NCBI GenBank assembly: GCA_947259485.1
Contig: CAMYLU010000004.1
Location: 133,045-197,044 of the forward strand
Direction: 5' to 3'
Source: an uncultured Gammaproteobacteria bacterium
Lineage (GTDB): Bacteria; Pseudomonadota; Gammaproteobacteria; GCA-001735895
DNA: 64,000 bases
Numbering within the stretch: position 1 is the first letter of the stretch; the number at the start of each line of letters is the position of its first letter. The notes under the pieces were generated by a model that saw only the letters and a program-made list of their open reading frames with translations, searched no databases and was not told where the DNA came from. The position numbers were made by a program, and so were the translations under genes. This document shows positions 51,814 to 60,448 of the stretch, in pieces.

Positions 51814-52557
51814 CTAGTGATACTTTTCGGTGGTGAAATGACCCGGGTCGCGACGGCGGTGTTTTTTCATCTCCCGGGACACCAGTTCCGCGCTGACATC
51901 GGTAATCATGTCGGAGCTACCGCACATCATGACATGTGAGTTCTCGGCATTAATGTTGATGCCTGCCTGCTGTTCGAGACTGCCGTCCCGCATCACGTGG
52001 GGAACTCGTTTTCCAAGGCTTCCATTCAGTTTTTCACGTGTGACTATCGGCAGGTAGCAGAATTGTTCGCCATGGGTACCGGCGATCTGTTCGATCGTAT
52101 CCTGGTAGGCGAGTTCTTCGGCATAACTTACCGAGTAAACCAGGATGATTTTTTCAAATTTCTCCCAGGCAGCCTCGCTTTTTAGGATCGACAGGAAGGG
52201 ACCGATTCCGGTACCGGTTGCAATCATCCACAGATGCCTGCATTGCGGTACTTCGCTGATAGTCAGGAATCCCGATGGATTGTCGGAAACCAGCACATCA
52301 TCACCCGTCTTGAGATCGAATAAAAGCGGTGATAAGGGCCCTTCCTCGACGATGTTAAAGTAGACCTCGAGGTGGTTTTCGTCAGGAGTATTGACCAACG
52401 AGTAGGGACGTGCCAGTACCGTATCACCATCCGCCAGGCCGATACGCACAAATTGTCCTGCTTCGTATTCACCCAGTCCGACATCGATAACTAACGAAGT
52501 CAGGTATTGATTGAGGCGCCGATTATCGACGACCTTGCCTTGCAGCCAGTTAGCCAT
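51814..52557 (-). CDS. fpr: Ferredoxin/flavodoxin-NADP+ reductase
   Basis: A 247-residue FAD reductase of the bacterial Fpr type: FAD motif ARPYSLVN, LEVYFNIVEEGPLSPLLFDLKTGDDVLV, NADP motif MIATGTGIGPFLSIL and MMCGSSDMITDV, ending FTTEKYH. It exchanges electrons between NADPH and ferredoxin or flavodoxin. It is convergent with the Nudix gene, two bases apart. Confidence 0.93.
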   Translation of the reverse strand: MANWLQGKVVDNRRLNQYLTSLVIDVGLGEYEAGQFVRIGLADGDTVLARPYSLVNTPDENHLEVYFNIVEEGPLSPLLFDLKTGDDVLVSDNPSGFLTISEVPQCRHLWMIATGTGIGPFLSILKSEAAWEKFEKIILVYSVSYAEELAYQDTIEQIAGTHGEQFCYLPIVTREKLNGSLGKRVPHVMRDGSLEQQAGININAENSHVMMCGSSDMITDVSAELVSREMKKHRRRDPGHFTTEKYH

Positions 52558-52601
52558 TGTGACCTCTTTTCATTTGCCAGATGATATCAGTCCTATTCCT
52601 G

Positions 52602-53261
52602 TTACGCCGCTAGTCGTTGTAAGCTGTAGGAGCCATTCTTTTCCATCACGCCGAGATAAAGGTCTTCAAATTCATCGACTACTGAATCGCGGACCTCGGG
52701 CAGGGCCAGCAGGCGCTCGGCCCAGGCGACAGTCCGTGGGATAGTTGCACGATCAATGACCGAAAGCCTGCCATCGGCGACCGAGTCCTGTCTGAAAAAA
52801 GGAGCAAACGCGGTATCGGCGAGCGAGAACTCGGCACCATTGAACCAGGGGCCGTCGCCGAGGCGTTTCTCCACGCGTTCGAGCTGGCTGACCAGTCGTT
52901 CCCGGTACTTGTTATAACTTTCCTCGTCCTTGCTCATTTTCATCATGTAGAGATTACCGAGCATATTCGACGCAAATTCGATCCAGGCACGGTTCTTGGC
53001 ACGCGCCAACGGCTCTTTGGGTTGTAGATCACCACCGGTAATTTCGTCGAGGTATTCATTGATGACCGCTGATTCGAACAGGATCTCATCGTCGACTTTC
53101 AACACCGGCACTTTTCCCAGCGGTGAAATCTCGAGGAACCAGTCGGGTGGGTCGGCGAGATCGATGTAGGTGATATCAAAATCAATATTCTTGTGTTTCA
53201 GCGTGATAACCGCGCGTTGTACGAACGGGCAGGTCTTAAAGCTGATCAGGTGTAGCGACAT
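52602..53261 (-). CDS. Glutathione S-transferase family protein
   Basis: A 219-residue GST with a thioredoxin-like N-terminal domain carrying SFKTCPFVQRAVITLKHKNIDFD (CPF motif, C11) and the glutathione contact FESAVINEYLDE, then an all-helical C-terminal domain. The CPF motif is typical of omega- and lignin-degrading-type GSTs that act as reductases or dehalogenating enzymes. Substrate unknown. It is divergent from the methyltransferase gene. Confidence 0.85.
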   Translation of the reverse strand: MSLHLISFKTCPFVQRAVITLKHKNIDFDITYIDLADPPDWFLEISPLGKVPVLKVDDEILFESAVINEYLDEITGGDLQPKEPLARAKNRAWIEFASNMLGNLYMMKMSKDEESYNKYRERLVSQLERVEKRLGDGPWFNGAEFSLADTAFAPFFRQDSVADGRLSVIDRATIPRTVAWAERLLALPEVRDSVVDEFEDLYLGVMEKNGSYSLQRLAA

Positions 53262-53337
53262 TGTGTTGTTTCCGGGCTTAAGTCAGAATGAAAGTGTTAA
53301 ACCTATTAGGTATGGGTCAAAAAAACCAAACTCAACC

Positions 53338-53359
53338 CCAAAATCATTAAGGATTTTGG
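53338..53359. promoter_or_regulatory. Leader hairpin ahead of the O-methyltransferase gene
   Basis: An 8-bp perfect stem (CCAAAATC with GATTTTGG, six-base loop) lies 30 bases before the methyltransferase start, with weaker outer pairing (ACTCA with TGAGT). It sits in the shared promoter region of two divergent genes. No T-run follows on the plus strand. Confidence 0.4.
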
Positions 53360-53388
53360 TGAGCCTGAGTCATCGAGGAGATATTACT

Positions 53389-54057
53389 ATGTCGACAGCG
53401 ACGCTAGGTCTTGACGAAACCCTGCAACAATACCTGCTCGAGGTTTCGCTACATGAACCGGAAGCCTGCCTGCGCCTGCGCGAGCAGACACTGGAACTGC
53501 CGGATGCCAATATGATCAGTTCGCCCGAGCAGGTGCAGTTGTTAAAGTTGCTGTTCAAAATGCTGGATGCAAGAAACGGCCTCGAAATCGGTACCTTCAC
53601 CGGTTACACCAGCTTGAGACTGACCATGGCGATGCCGAAACTGAAGATGACCTGTTGCGACGTGAGCGAAGAATTTACCCGTATCGCGCGCGAGCACTGG
53701 CAGGCGGCAAAGGTTCAGGATCGGATCGATTTACAAATTGCACCGGCGCAGCAAACCCTGGATCGCCTGGTAGACGAGGGATTTGAGGGTGCCTACGATT
53801 TTGCTTACATCGACGCGGACAAGAGTGGCTACCGGGGCTATGTCGAGTCCTGCCTGGCGCTGGTTCGCCCCGGTGGTTTGATTACGCTCGACAATGTACT
53901 CTGGAGTGGCTCGGTCGCCAATCCTGAAGATACCAGCGAGGACACGGTTGCGTTGCGCGAACTCAATCAATGGATCTATGCGCAGGCACCCGGTCGCTAT
54001 GACCTGTCACTGATTCCGATCGGTGACGGCCTGACCGTATTGCGCAAGTATTATTAG
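53389..54057 (+). CDS. Class I SAM-dependent O-methyltransferase (CCoAOMT-like)
   Basis: A 222-residue methyltransferase with the O-methyltransferase family 3 motifs GLEIGTFTGYTSLRLTMAMP (SAM loop), DFAYIDADKSGYRGYVESCL (metal-binding aspartates) and GGLITLDNVLWSGSV. The ATG at 53389 has an AGGAG eight bases upstream; a longer frame from 53170 is not family-like. Bacterial relatives methylate catechol-type compounds. Confidence 0.9.
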   Translation: MSTATLGLDETLQQYLLEVSLHEPEACLRLREQTLELPDANMISSPEQVQLLKLLFKMLDARNGLEIGTFTGYTSLRLTMAMPKLKMTCCDVSEEFTRIAREHWQAAKVQDRIDLQIAPAQQTLDRLVDEGFEGAYDFAYIDADKSGYRGYVESCLALVRPGGLITLDNVLWSGSVANPEDTSEDTVALRELNQWIYAQAPGRYDLSLIPIGDGLTVLRKYY

Positions 54058-54086
54058 TAAAGCGCGAGTATGGGTTGGTGTGGGCA

Positions 54087-55193
54087 TCAAGCCTGCCTGG
54101 GCGAGAATTCTGGAAAATTGTCAGCCAGGCTGTTTTCAGACGCGTCGACGATTGCGCGTTCGGTGATCAGGCCGGTAATCAGTCGTGCCGGGGTTACGTC
54201 GAAGGCGTAGTTAACGATCTCGGTACCTTCCGGGGCAATCGTAACATGACCGATATCGCCGTTGAGCAGCTTCCCCATTACCTGTGAAACTTCTGTTTGA
54301 TCACGTTGTTCGATGGGCACTTCCTCTGCTCCGTCACTGATGCTCCAGTCGATTGTTGTGCTCGGCAGGCAAACGTAAAACGGGACGCCGTTGTCTTTTG
54401 CTGCCAGTGCTTTCAGGTAAGTGCCGACCTTGTTGCAGACATCGCCGCTACGGGTTGTTCGATCACTGCCCACCAGGCACAAGTCAACCATGCCAAGCTG
54501 CATCAAGTGCCCGCCGAGGTTGTCGACGATCAGGCTATGCGGAACCCCATGGTGACCCAGTTCCCAGGCGGTCAGGCTGGCACCCTGGTTGCGTGGACGG
54601 GTTTCATCAACCCAGACATGGATCGGAATATCTCCATTGTGCGCCATGTAAACGGGTGCGGTCGCGGTACCCCAGTCGACCGTTGCGAGCCAGCCGGCGT
54701 TGCAGTGGGTCAGGATATTAACGCTTTCACCAGACGGTTTTTGAGCGGCTATTTGCCTGATTAGCTCGAGCCCATGAACACCGATGGACTGGTTGGTTTC
54801 GACATCCAGCTCGGTGATTTTGCCTGCCTCGACAAACGCACTATCAACCCGTTCGGCAGGTTTCAACGGTTGCAGGCGGTTATGCAGGCGATCCAGTGCC
54901 CAGCGCAGGTTGACTGCGGTTGGCCGGGTCTGGAATAAACGGGTATAGGTATTCTGCATGTTGGTATCGGAAGAGTCTTCGCGCATCGCCAGGTAATATC
55001 CGTAAGCTGCAGTAGCGCCGATTAACGGTGCACCGCGTACCACCATATCGCGTATCGCGATGCATGCATCCTCCAGGTTTTGCAGGTTCCTGACTTCAAA
55101 TGCATGTGGCAACCGGGTTTGATCAATGGCATCGATCGACCAGCCGTCGTCATTGATCCAGATACTGCGGTAGGCAACTCCATCAACATTCAT
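54087..55193 (-). CDS. mtnA: Methylthioribose-1-phosphate isomerase
   Basis: A 368-residue MtnA that converts methylthioribose 1-phosphate to methylthioribulose 1-phosphate. The catalytic cysteine C164 ([10 protein letters not shown]) and aspartate D244 (VGSDR) are present, with [15 protein letters not shown] and [12 protein letters not shown]. It follows the class II aldolase gene by three bases. No other classical methionine salvage genes (mtnB-type dehydratase, mtnC, mtnD) are seen, which favours a short salvage route. Confidence 0.92.
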   Translation of the reverse strand: MNVDGVAYRSIWINDDGWSIDAIDQTRLPHAFEVRNLQNLEDACIAIRDMVVRGAPLIGATAAYGYYLAMREDSSDTNMQNTYTRLFQTRPTAVNLRWALDRLHNRLQPLKPAERVDSAFVEAGKITELDVETNQSIGVHGLELIRQIAAQKPSGESVNILTHCNAGWLATVDWGTATAPVYMAHNGDIPIHVWVDETRPRNQGASLTAWELGHHGVPHSLIVDNLGGHLMQLGMVDLCLVGSDRTTRSGDVCNKVGTYLKALAAKDNGVPFYVCLPSTTIDWSISDGAEEVPIEQRDQTEVSQVMGKLLNGDIGHVTIAPEGTEIVNYAFDVTPARLITGLITERAIVDASENSLADNFPEFSPRQA

Positions 55194-55196
55194 AAT

Positions 55197-55862
55197 TCAG
55201 TCGCCGTCGACAGGTTGCTTGCCGTAGCTTTCAAATCTTTCCAGTACCTCGGCCATTTGAGCTTCGTCGAGAATAACCGGTTCACCAGCCTGACGTGCAT
55301 ACCAATACTGTTTCGCGAGAGTTTCGATTTCGACCCCAAGCCCAAGTGCCTTGCCCAGGTTGTCGTGATAGCAAATCATGCCGTGGGTTCCAAGCAGGCA
55401 GGCACGCCGGTCATCGAGTGCAGCCAGCATGTGGTCAGATAGCGCCTGCGTACCGAACAGAGCGTATTCGGCGCAGCGAATATCGCTACCCCCGGCAACT
55501 GCAACCATGTAATGAAAGGCTGGAATATCCAGTCGCAGGCAGGATAGTGCGGTGGCGAAGATTGAATGGGCGTGTAATACCGCACCCGCCTGTGGCCGGT
55601 TAACGTAGATATCCCGATGCATACGCCATTCGCTCGATGGCGACAGTGGATCACGGCAATTACCGTCCATATCGATAAAAACGATATGTTCGTGCTGCAG
55701 CTGCTGGTACGGTATGCCCGATGGTGTAATCAGAAACCCATCCTCGAAACGCACGCTGATATTGCCGGCGCTACCCTGGTTGATTCCCTGCGCATTCATC
55801 GCCAGGCAACTTTCGATCACGTTGCGCGACAGGGATTTTCGCGTGTCAGCATCTGCATTCAT
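55197..55862 (-). CDS. Class II aldolase, probable methylthioribulose-phosphate aldolase
   Basis: A 221-residue class II aldolase/adducin protein with the phosphate loop GSAGNIS (30-36), catalytic glutamate E78 (SSEW) and zinc histidines H97, H99 and H160. Family members include fuculose-1-phosphate aldolase, MtnB dehydratase and Ald2, which splits methylthioribulose 1-phosphate to DHAP and methylthioacetaldehyde. The tight link to mtnA favours the Ald2 role. MtnB dehydratases lack the catalytic-type glutamate position in the same context, but I cannot exclude that function. Confidence 0.82.
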   Translation of the reverse strand: MNADADTRKSLSRNVIESCLAMNAQGINQGSAGNISVRFEDGFLITPSGIPYQQLQHEHIVFIDMDGNCRDPLSPSSEWRMHRDIYVNRPQAGAVLHAHSIFATALSCLRLDIPAFHYMVAVAGGSDIRCAEYALFGTQALSDHMLAALDDRRACLLGTHGMICYHDNLGKALGLGVEIETLAKQYWYARQAGEPVILDEAQMAEVLERFESYGKQPVDGD

Positions 55863-55873
55863 GGACAGGTTTC

Positions 55874-56836
55874 TTATTCGATGGTTTCGCGCTGTTGCAG
55901 ACGCCAGCCCTGGTAATCGATACCCCTGTCGTAAACTCGTTTATTAACGTAATCGAGTGCGCCCCAGAGGCGATAAAACTGAACCACTGAATCAATACGC
56001 ATAATTTCCTTTCCACCGGGACTGAACAGTATAACGGTCGGAGTATAAAACAGACCGAGGTCTTTTCCCCAGCGGTTAGCCGTGGTCTTTATACCCCCCG
56101 GAGTAATCACCTCGGTATCCGCAAACAGGTTAAGCTGTACCACGTCCATTTTTGCGATTTCCCCGAGAATTTCGTCTTGCATGAGTGGTCCACTATGAAG
56201 CAATTCGCAAGCATGACACGACCCCTGTTCAAATATGACCGCAAGCGGTTTGTTCGATGATTGCTTGCGGCGATCCAGGTTATATGGCGGCGTCATGAGA
56301 AAGTCGCGCTCAATCAAATCACCCGAGGTGAAAAATAAACTGGGTTCCGCGCGTTCAAGGTAATCGCGAAATTTCTCGACACGGAAAAAGCCCTCGGCGA
56401 CATAATGCAATACCGCGCGAAACTGGTATGGCGGATAATAGCCGCGCAGGCGATAAACAGGCTTGCCCTTGCGATCATAGAATACCAGCGACGGGGTGAA
56501 GTTAGTGTCGTAGCGTAACGCGAGTTCGCGTTCGGTGTAGGTGTTGCCATTGGTATCGACAAACTCCTCGATACCCCAGATGTCTACGGGTATTACATCG
56601 AATTTTTCTCGTAAGTAATGTTGGATGCTGCCGTCGGTAAGATTGATCTCGAAGAACTTTTCGCAATAAGCGCAGCGCTTCTGTCCGTAGTAAACCGCGA
56701 TTCCGAATTTACCCTGTTCTCGTGCTTCGTCGATATCGTCGTTCAGATCGCCGAGACTGAGCTTGAACCAGTCGGGGTAAACCAGCTCCTCGTCGAGCAG
56801 GGTATCGTCGAATTCGAGTGGGTCTTTGTCGCTCAT
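55874..56836 (-). CDS. Cytoplasmic protein with two thioredoxin-like domains
   Basis: A 320-residue protein with no signal peptide and two thioredoxin-fold repeats. The first has CAYC (C55, C58) and a cis-proline stretch TNFTPSLVFYDRKGKPVYRLRGYYPP; the second has CHAC (C207, C210) and FYTPTVILFSPGGKEIMRIDSV. Each resembles SoxW/DsbE-like thioredoxins used in sulfur metabolism. The acidic N-terminus (MSDKDPLEFDDTLLDEE) is unusual. It lies 11 bases before the aldolase gene. Partner unknown. Confidence 0.75.
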   Translation of the reverse strand: MSDKDPLEFDDTLLDEELVYPDWFKLSLGDLNDDIDEAREQGKFGIAVYYGQKRCAYCEKFFEINLTDGSIQHYLREKFDVIPVDIWGIEEFVDTNGNTYTERELALRYDTNFTPSLVFYDRKGKPVYRLRGYYPPYQFRAVLHYVAEGFFRVEKFRDYLERAEPSLFFTSGDLIERDFLMTPPYNLDRRKQSSNKPLAVIFEQGSCHACELLHSGPLMQDEILGEIAKMDVVQLNLFADTEVITPGGIKTTANRWGKDLGLFYTPTVILFSPGGKEIMRIDSVVQFYRLWGALDYVNKRVYDRGIDYQGWRLQQRETIE

Positions 56837-56898
56837 AGGCTTTAAATATCCTACTTCATCGGCATGCTGGACTGACTCAGGTCAATTATTGATGAAAA

Positions 56899-58362
56899 TT
56901 ACGAGTCGCTGCGCCCATAAATATCATCAAACCGAACGATGTCGTCTTCACCGAGATAGGAGCCCGACTGCACTTCGATGATATCGAGCGGTATGTTGCC
57001 CGGATTTTCAATATAGTGGGTGGCCCCGATAGGAATGAAAACAGACTCGTTTTCATGCAGATCGAAAATCTCGTCGTTGCGAAATACCCTTGCCGTGCCC
57101 TTGACCACAACCCAGTGTTCGGCACGGTGATGATGCTTTTGCTTGGATAATCGGGCGCCGGGATTGACGGTTATTCGTTTGACCTTGTAACGCTCACCTT
57201 CATCGACCGAATCGAAGCTACCCCATGGACGGTAAACGATGCGATGATAGTTTTCCTCCTCGCGTTGTTCCTGCTTGAGGCGTTCGACGATCTGCTTTAC
57301 TTCCTGGGCCTGTTCCTTGTTCGCTACCAGAACGGCGTCATGGGTTTCTACAATTACCAGGTCTTTGACCCCAACCGTGGCGACCAGTCGGCTCTCCGCG
57401 TGCACAAATGAATTTTCGGTATCGACTGTCATGACATCGCCATGGACAGTGTTCCCGGTCTGGTCTTTTTCGCCCTGGTGCCATAGCGACGACCAGCTGC
57501 CGATATCACTCCAGCCAGCGTCCATCGGCACCACGCAGGCCAGGTCGGTTTTCTCCATTACCGCGTAGTCGATAGATTCAGGTTCGCAATTGGCAAACGC
57601 GTCCGCATCAAGCCGAAAAAAGCCGATATCTTCTTGCAGGTTGTCAATCGCAAGCTGGCAATGCCTGACCATATCCGGTTTAAATTTATCCAGCTCCTCG
57701 AGATAGGTTTTCGCCTTGAACATGAACATGCCACTGTTCCAATAGTACTCTCCCGTGGTCAGGTATTTCTCGGCCGTGTCGCGATCGGGTTTTTCGACAA
57801 ATTGATCGACGATGAATCCGTTAGCTTCAGCTTTTCCGCGTTTAATATAACCGTAGCCCGTGGCGGCATTCGTGGGGACAATCCCGAAAGTCACCAGTTT
57901 GCCAGCCTCGGCCAGCGGCTGAGCCTGTTTTACCGCATCATGAAACGCCTTCTCGTCAGCTATTTCGTGGTCTGCGGAAAGTACCAGCAGGATCGGATCT
58001 TCCGCGAGCCCGGCGGCGTGAATCGCTGCAACCGCGATGGCTGGCGCCGTGTTTTTGCCAAAGGGTTCGAGAATGATCGACAAGTCTTCGATGCCGAGCT
58101 GGCGCGCTTGTTCGGCAACCATGAAGCGGTGCTCATGGTTGCATATCACGGTAGGCGCGGTATGTTCCAGCCCGTCGAGGCGCGACAACGTCATTTGCAG
58201 CATGGTCTCATCATGCAGCAGGCTTAGAAACTGCTTAGGGTACATTTTACGCGACAATGGCCATAGCCTGGTGCCGGAACCGCCGGAAAGTATGATCGGG
58301 ATCAATTTATGGTCTCGCTCTTGTTGTGAAACAGTTACAGTTGCTTTAGCCCTGGTCGACAC
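56899..58362 (-). CDS. manC: Mannose-1-phosphate guanylyltransferase/mannose-6-phosphate isomerase
   Basis: A 487-residue bifunctional enzyme making GDP-mannose for polysaccharides. N-terminal nucleotidyltransferase with [32 protein letters not shown] and [12 protein letters not shown]-terminal cupin isomerase with [47 protein letters not shown]. The frame opens with GTG at 58362, but a TATAAT-like box lies only a few bases before it, and family members start at the TTG-encoded LIPIIL position (58305), so translation may begin there. Confidence 0.92.
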   Translation of the reverse strand: MSTRAKATVTVSQQERDHKLIPIILSGGSGTRLWPLSRKMYPKQFLSLLHDETMLQMTLSRLDGLEHTAPTVICNHEHRFMVAEQARQLGIEDLSIILEPFGKNTAPAIAVAAIHAAGLAEDPILLVLSADHEIADEKAFHDAVKQAQPLAEAGKLVTFGIVPTNAATGYGYIKRGKAEANGFIVDQFVEKPDRDTAEKYLTTGEYYWNSGMFMFKAKTYLEELDKFKPDMVRHCQLAIDNLQEDIGFFRLDADAFANCEPESIDYAVMEKTDLACVVPMDAGWSDIGSWSSLWHQGEKDQTGNTVHGDVMTVDTENSFVHAESRLVATVGVKDLVIVETHDAVLVANKEQAQEVKQIVERLKQEQREEENYHRIVYRPWGSFDSVDEGERYKVKRITVNPGARLSKQKHHHRAEHWVVVKGTARVFRNDEIFDLHENESVFIPIGATHYIENPGNIPLDIIEVQSGSYLGEDDIVRFDDIYGRSDS

Positions 58363-58369
58363 CTATTAT
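58341..58369 (+). promoter_or_regulatory. Possible sigma-70 promoter for the small membrane protein
   Basis: TTGCTT (58341-58346) and TATTAT (58364-58369) are separated by 17 bases and precede the small gene by 31 bases. The -35 match is weak, the -10 match good. It overlaps the divergent manC start. Confidence 0.35.
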
Positions 58370-58399
58370 AAATTGATATGTCAGGTAAAAACAGGCGCT

Positions 58400-58621
58400 A
58401 TGTCACAGACAACTTCGAGATCAGAGCAGGTTATTGACGGCTACAAAAAGCACAAGCTTGCTGCCAGTGCACTGGCTGGCATTCACGCATTAATTCAAGG
58501 CTTCGAACAGGAGCGTGTTGTTGACCGTCGTTTGGCGGTCATCGGTTTACTGAGTATTCTGTTGCTGGTCGGGATCTCGACTTACTTTTTGTTAAGCACA
58601 GGCAGTCTTACTTTAACCTAA
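58400..58621 (+). CDS. Small single-helix membrane protein
   Basis: A 73-residue protein: a polar, basic first half (RSEQVIDGYKKHKLAASALAG) then a charged linker and one C-terminal transmembrane helix (VIGLLSILLLVGISTYFLLS). An AGG lies five bases before the ATG. A longer frame from 58037 is antisense to manC and is not credible. The stop overlaps the GntR gene stop by four bases, tail to tail. Function unknown. Confidence 0.55.
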   Translation: MSQTTSRSEQVIDGYKKHKLAASALAGIHALIQGFEQERVVDRRLAVIGLLSILLLVGISTYFLLSTGSLTLT

Positions 58622-59340
58622 GCCCTGCAAGCGCTAGCCTGTTCAAACTTCTGCAACAGGTAATCCAGTAATTCATCCATACGTTCCTTGAGCGCGTTGC
58701 TGTCACCCTGTTTGAGATGCTCGAGCATTTGTCGATGCAAAGAGATAATATCGCTGCGCTCACGCACCACCGTTACCACCATGTTGGTAACCGGAATCAG
58801 TGCCTCGATTACGGTATACATGACGAAACGCAACATGCCATTATCGGTGGCATCGACCAGGGCCCGGTGAAAGGCGACATCGGCCTGGCAAAAGGCTTCA
58901 TCACTGATCCCGGGATCTTGCTGACGATTTAAGGCAGTCTCGATATTCTGAATATGGGTTGCGTTCGCGTTGCTAGCAGCAAGATCGATGCAGCTGCCCT
59001 GCAAGGCACGCCGTGCCTCGATAATTTCTTCAATGCCAAGCGCCCCCATGCCAACCAGCAGGGTGGCCGCACCGCTCAGGGATTCGGCCAGTTCAGAATA
59101 GCTTGGCTGGACCACGAAATTTCCACCTGTCGGGCCGCGTTTTGCGCGCACCAGGTTCTGTGCGGCGAGCCGCTTCAGTGCTTCACGCACGCTGGGGCGC
59201 GAGACGCCGTAGCGTTGTGCCAGCTCATCTTCGGTGGGCAAGCGCTGACCAATTTTGAATTGGCCGGCAACGATAGCCGTTCGCAGTTGCTCGGCAATTT
59301 GTTTCGAAATACTGGCCTTGACGATCGTATTTTCCTGCAC
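58618..59340 (-). CDS. GntR-family regulator, FadR subfamily
   Basis: A 240-residue regulator with an N-terminal winged helix (QIAEQLRTAIVAGQFKIGQRLPTEDELAQRYGVSRPSVREALKRL) and a C-terminal all-helical FCD ligand domain (EARRALQGSCIDLAA, FHRALVDATDNGML, LHRQMLEHLKQGD). The GTG at 59340 has AGGG eight bases upstream; the longer frame to 59430 would overlap the acuI start. Divergent position and the palindrome at 59392 indicate autoregulation and control of acuI, probably in response to an organic acid or acyl-CoA such as acrylate or a relative. Confidence 0.88.
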   Translation of the reverse strand: MQENTIVKASISKQIAEQLRTAIVAGQFKIGQRLPTEDELAQRYGVSRPSVREALKRLAAQNLVRAKRGPTGGNFVVQPSYSELAESLSGAATLLVGMGALGIEEIIEARRALQGSCIDLAASNANATHIQNIETALNRQQDPGISDEAFCQADVAFHRALVDATDNGMLRFVMYTVIEALIPVTNMVVTVVRERSDIISLHRQMLEHLKQGDSNALKERMDELLDYLLQKFEQASACRA

Positions 59341-59391
59341 TGTTATGTCCCTGGTTTGGTGATGCAATTGCGGGACAATTACTTTAACATG

Positions 59392-59406
59392 ATTTGTATT
59401 ACAAAT
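59392..59406. promoter_or_regulatory. Predicted GntR operator between gntR and acuI
   Basis: A perfect 15-base palindrome ATTTGTA-T-TACAAAT in the 88-base divergent region, 22 bases before the acuI start and 52 bases before the regulator start. It fits the TTGT-NNN-ACAA form of FadR-type operators and shares both arms with the site upstream of dmdA. Confidence 0.7.
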
Positions 59407-59428
59407 AGAATTTCTACGGGGTTGATGC

Positions 59429-60418
59429 ATGTCGGAACAATTTCAGGCTTACCAGATTGGCAAAAGTGACGAGGGCCAGCGTTGTGTGCTGACGCAGTTA
59501 AGCGACAGTGACTTGATGCAAGGCGACGTCACGGTTGACGTCGAATACACCACGCTTAATTACAAGGATGGCCTGGCGCTGACCGGCAGGTCACCGGTTA
59601 TTCGTAAATTCCCGCTCACGCCCGGTATTGATTTCAGCGGCACGGTTACCGAATCCAGCCATTCCGGTTTCAGCGCTGGCGATCGCGTGATCCTGAACGG
59701 ATTCGGGGTTGGCGAAGGGCACTCCGGTGGCTACGCGCAAAAGGCGCGGGTCAGTGGTGACTGGCTGGTGGCGCTGCCGGAAGGCCTTGATACACGCCAC
59801 GCGATGGCGATTGGTACCGCGGGATATACCGCAATGTTGAGCATCATGGCGCTGGAAGACCATGGTATCAAACCCGGCGATGGCGATATCCTGGTCACCG
59901 GTGCCTCGGGTGGGGTTGGCAGTATCGCCGTTGCGATTTTGAGTCGGCTAGGACATCGTGTGGTGGCGACTACCGGACGCATGAATGAAAAAGACTTTTT
60001 ACTGGGCCTGGGCGCCTCGGAGGTGCTGGATCGCGCGGGTTTTTCAGAGAAAGCGCGCCCGCTTGGCAAGGAACTGTGGAGTGGAGCGATCGACGTCGCC
60101 GGTGGCAACACGCTTGCCAACGTCCTCAGTCAGCTCAAGTATGGTGGTGCGGTAGCCATATGCGGTTTGGCCGAGTCGATGAACCTGCCGACTACGGTTG
60201 CGCCGTTTATACTACGTGGCATCTCGATGTACGGTATTGACTCGGTGATGGCACCGATTTCGAGGCGTAAAATCGCCTGGCAGCGCCTGGCTGCCGATCT
60301 TGACCTGGATTTGCTGGATAGCCTGTCTTTCGATCTGGATTTCGCCGATTTGCCACGGGCGGCGGAAGATATTCTGGCGGGAAAAATCAGGGGCAGGGCA
60401 GTCGTCAAGGTTCCCTGA
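59429..60418 (+). CDS. acuI: Acrylyl-CoA reductase AcuI (YhdH family)
   Basis: A 329-residue NADPH-dependent zinc-free medium-chain reductase: TLNYKDGLALTGRSPVIRKFPLTPGIDFSGTV, GTAGYTAMLSIMALEDHG, VTGASGGVGSIAVAIL and MYGIDSVMAPISRR, the hallmark of the AcuI/YhdH group. It reduces acryloyl-CoA to propionyl-CoA, detoxifying acrylate formed from DMSP cleavage. A GGGG precedes the ATG. The divergent GntR gene and shared palindrome tie it to the dmdA operon. Confidence 0.92.
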   Translation: MSEQFQAYQIGKSDEGQRCVLTQLSDSDLMQGDVTVDVEYTTLNYKDGLALTGRSPVIRKFPLTPGIDFSGTVTESSHSGFSAGDRVILNGFGVGEGHSGGYAQKARVSGDWLVALPEGLDTRHAMAIGTAGYTAMLSIMALEDHGIKPGDGDILVTGASGGVGSIAVAILSRLGHRVVATTGRMNEKDFLLGLGASEVLDRAGFSEKARPLGKELWSGAIDVAGGNTLANVLSQLKYGGAVAICGLAESMNLPTTVAPFILRGISMYGIDSVMAPISRRKIAWQRLAADLDLDLLDSLSFDLDFADLPRAAEDILAGKIRGRAVVKVP

Positions 60419-60448
60419 AACCGCAATTACAAGGTTGAAAGAGCACTA

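Noticed and set aside
53170-53388. N-terminal extension of the O-methyltransferase frame
   Set aside because: It overlaps the divergent GST gene and is not family-like, whereas the ATG at 53389 has a strong AGGAG.
59341-59430. N-terminal extension of the GntR regulator
   Set aside because: It would overlap the acuI start and the palindrome, and the GTG at 59340 has its own AGGG site.
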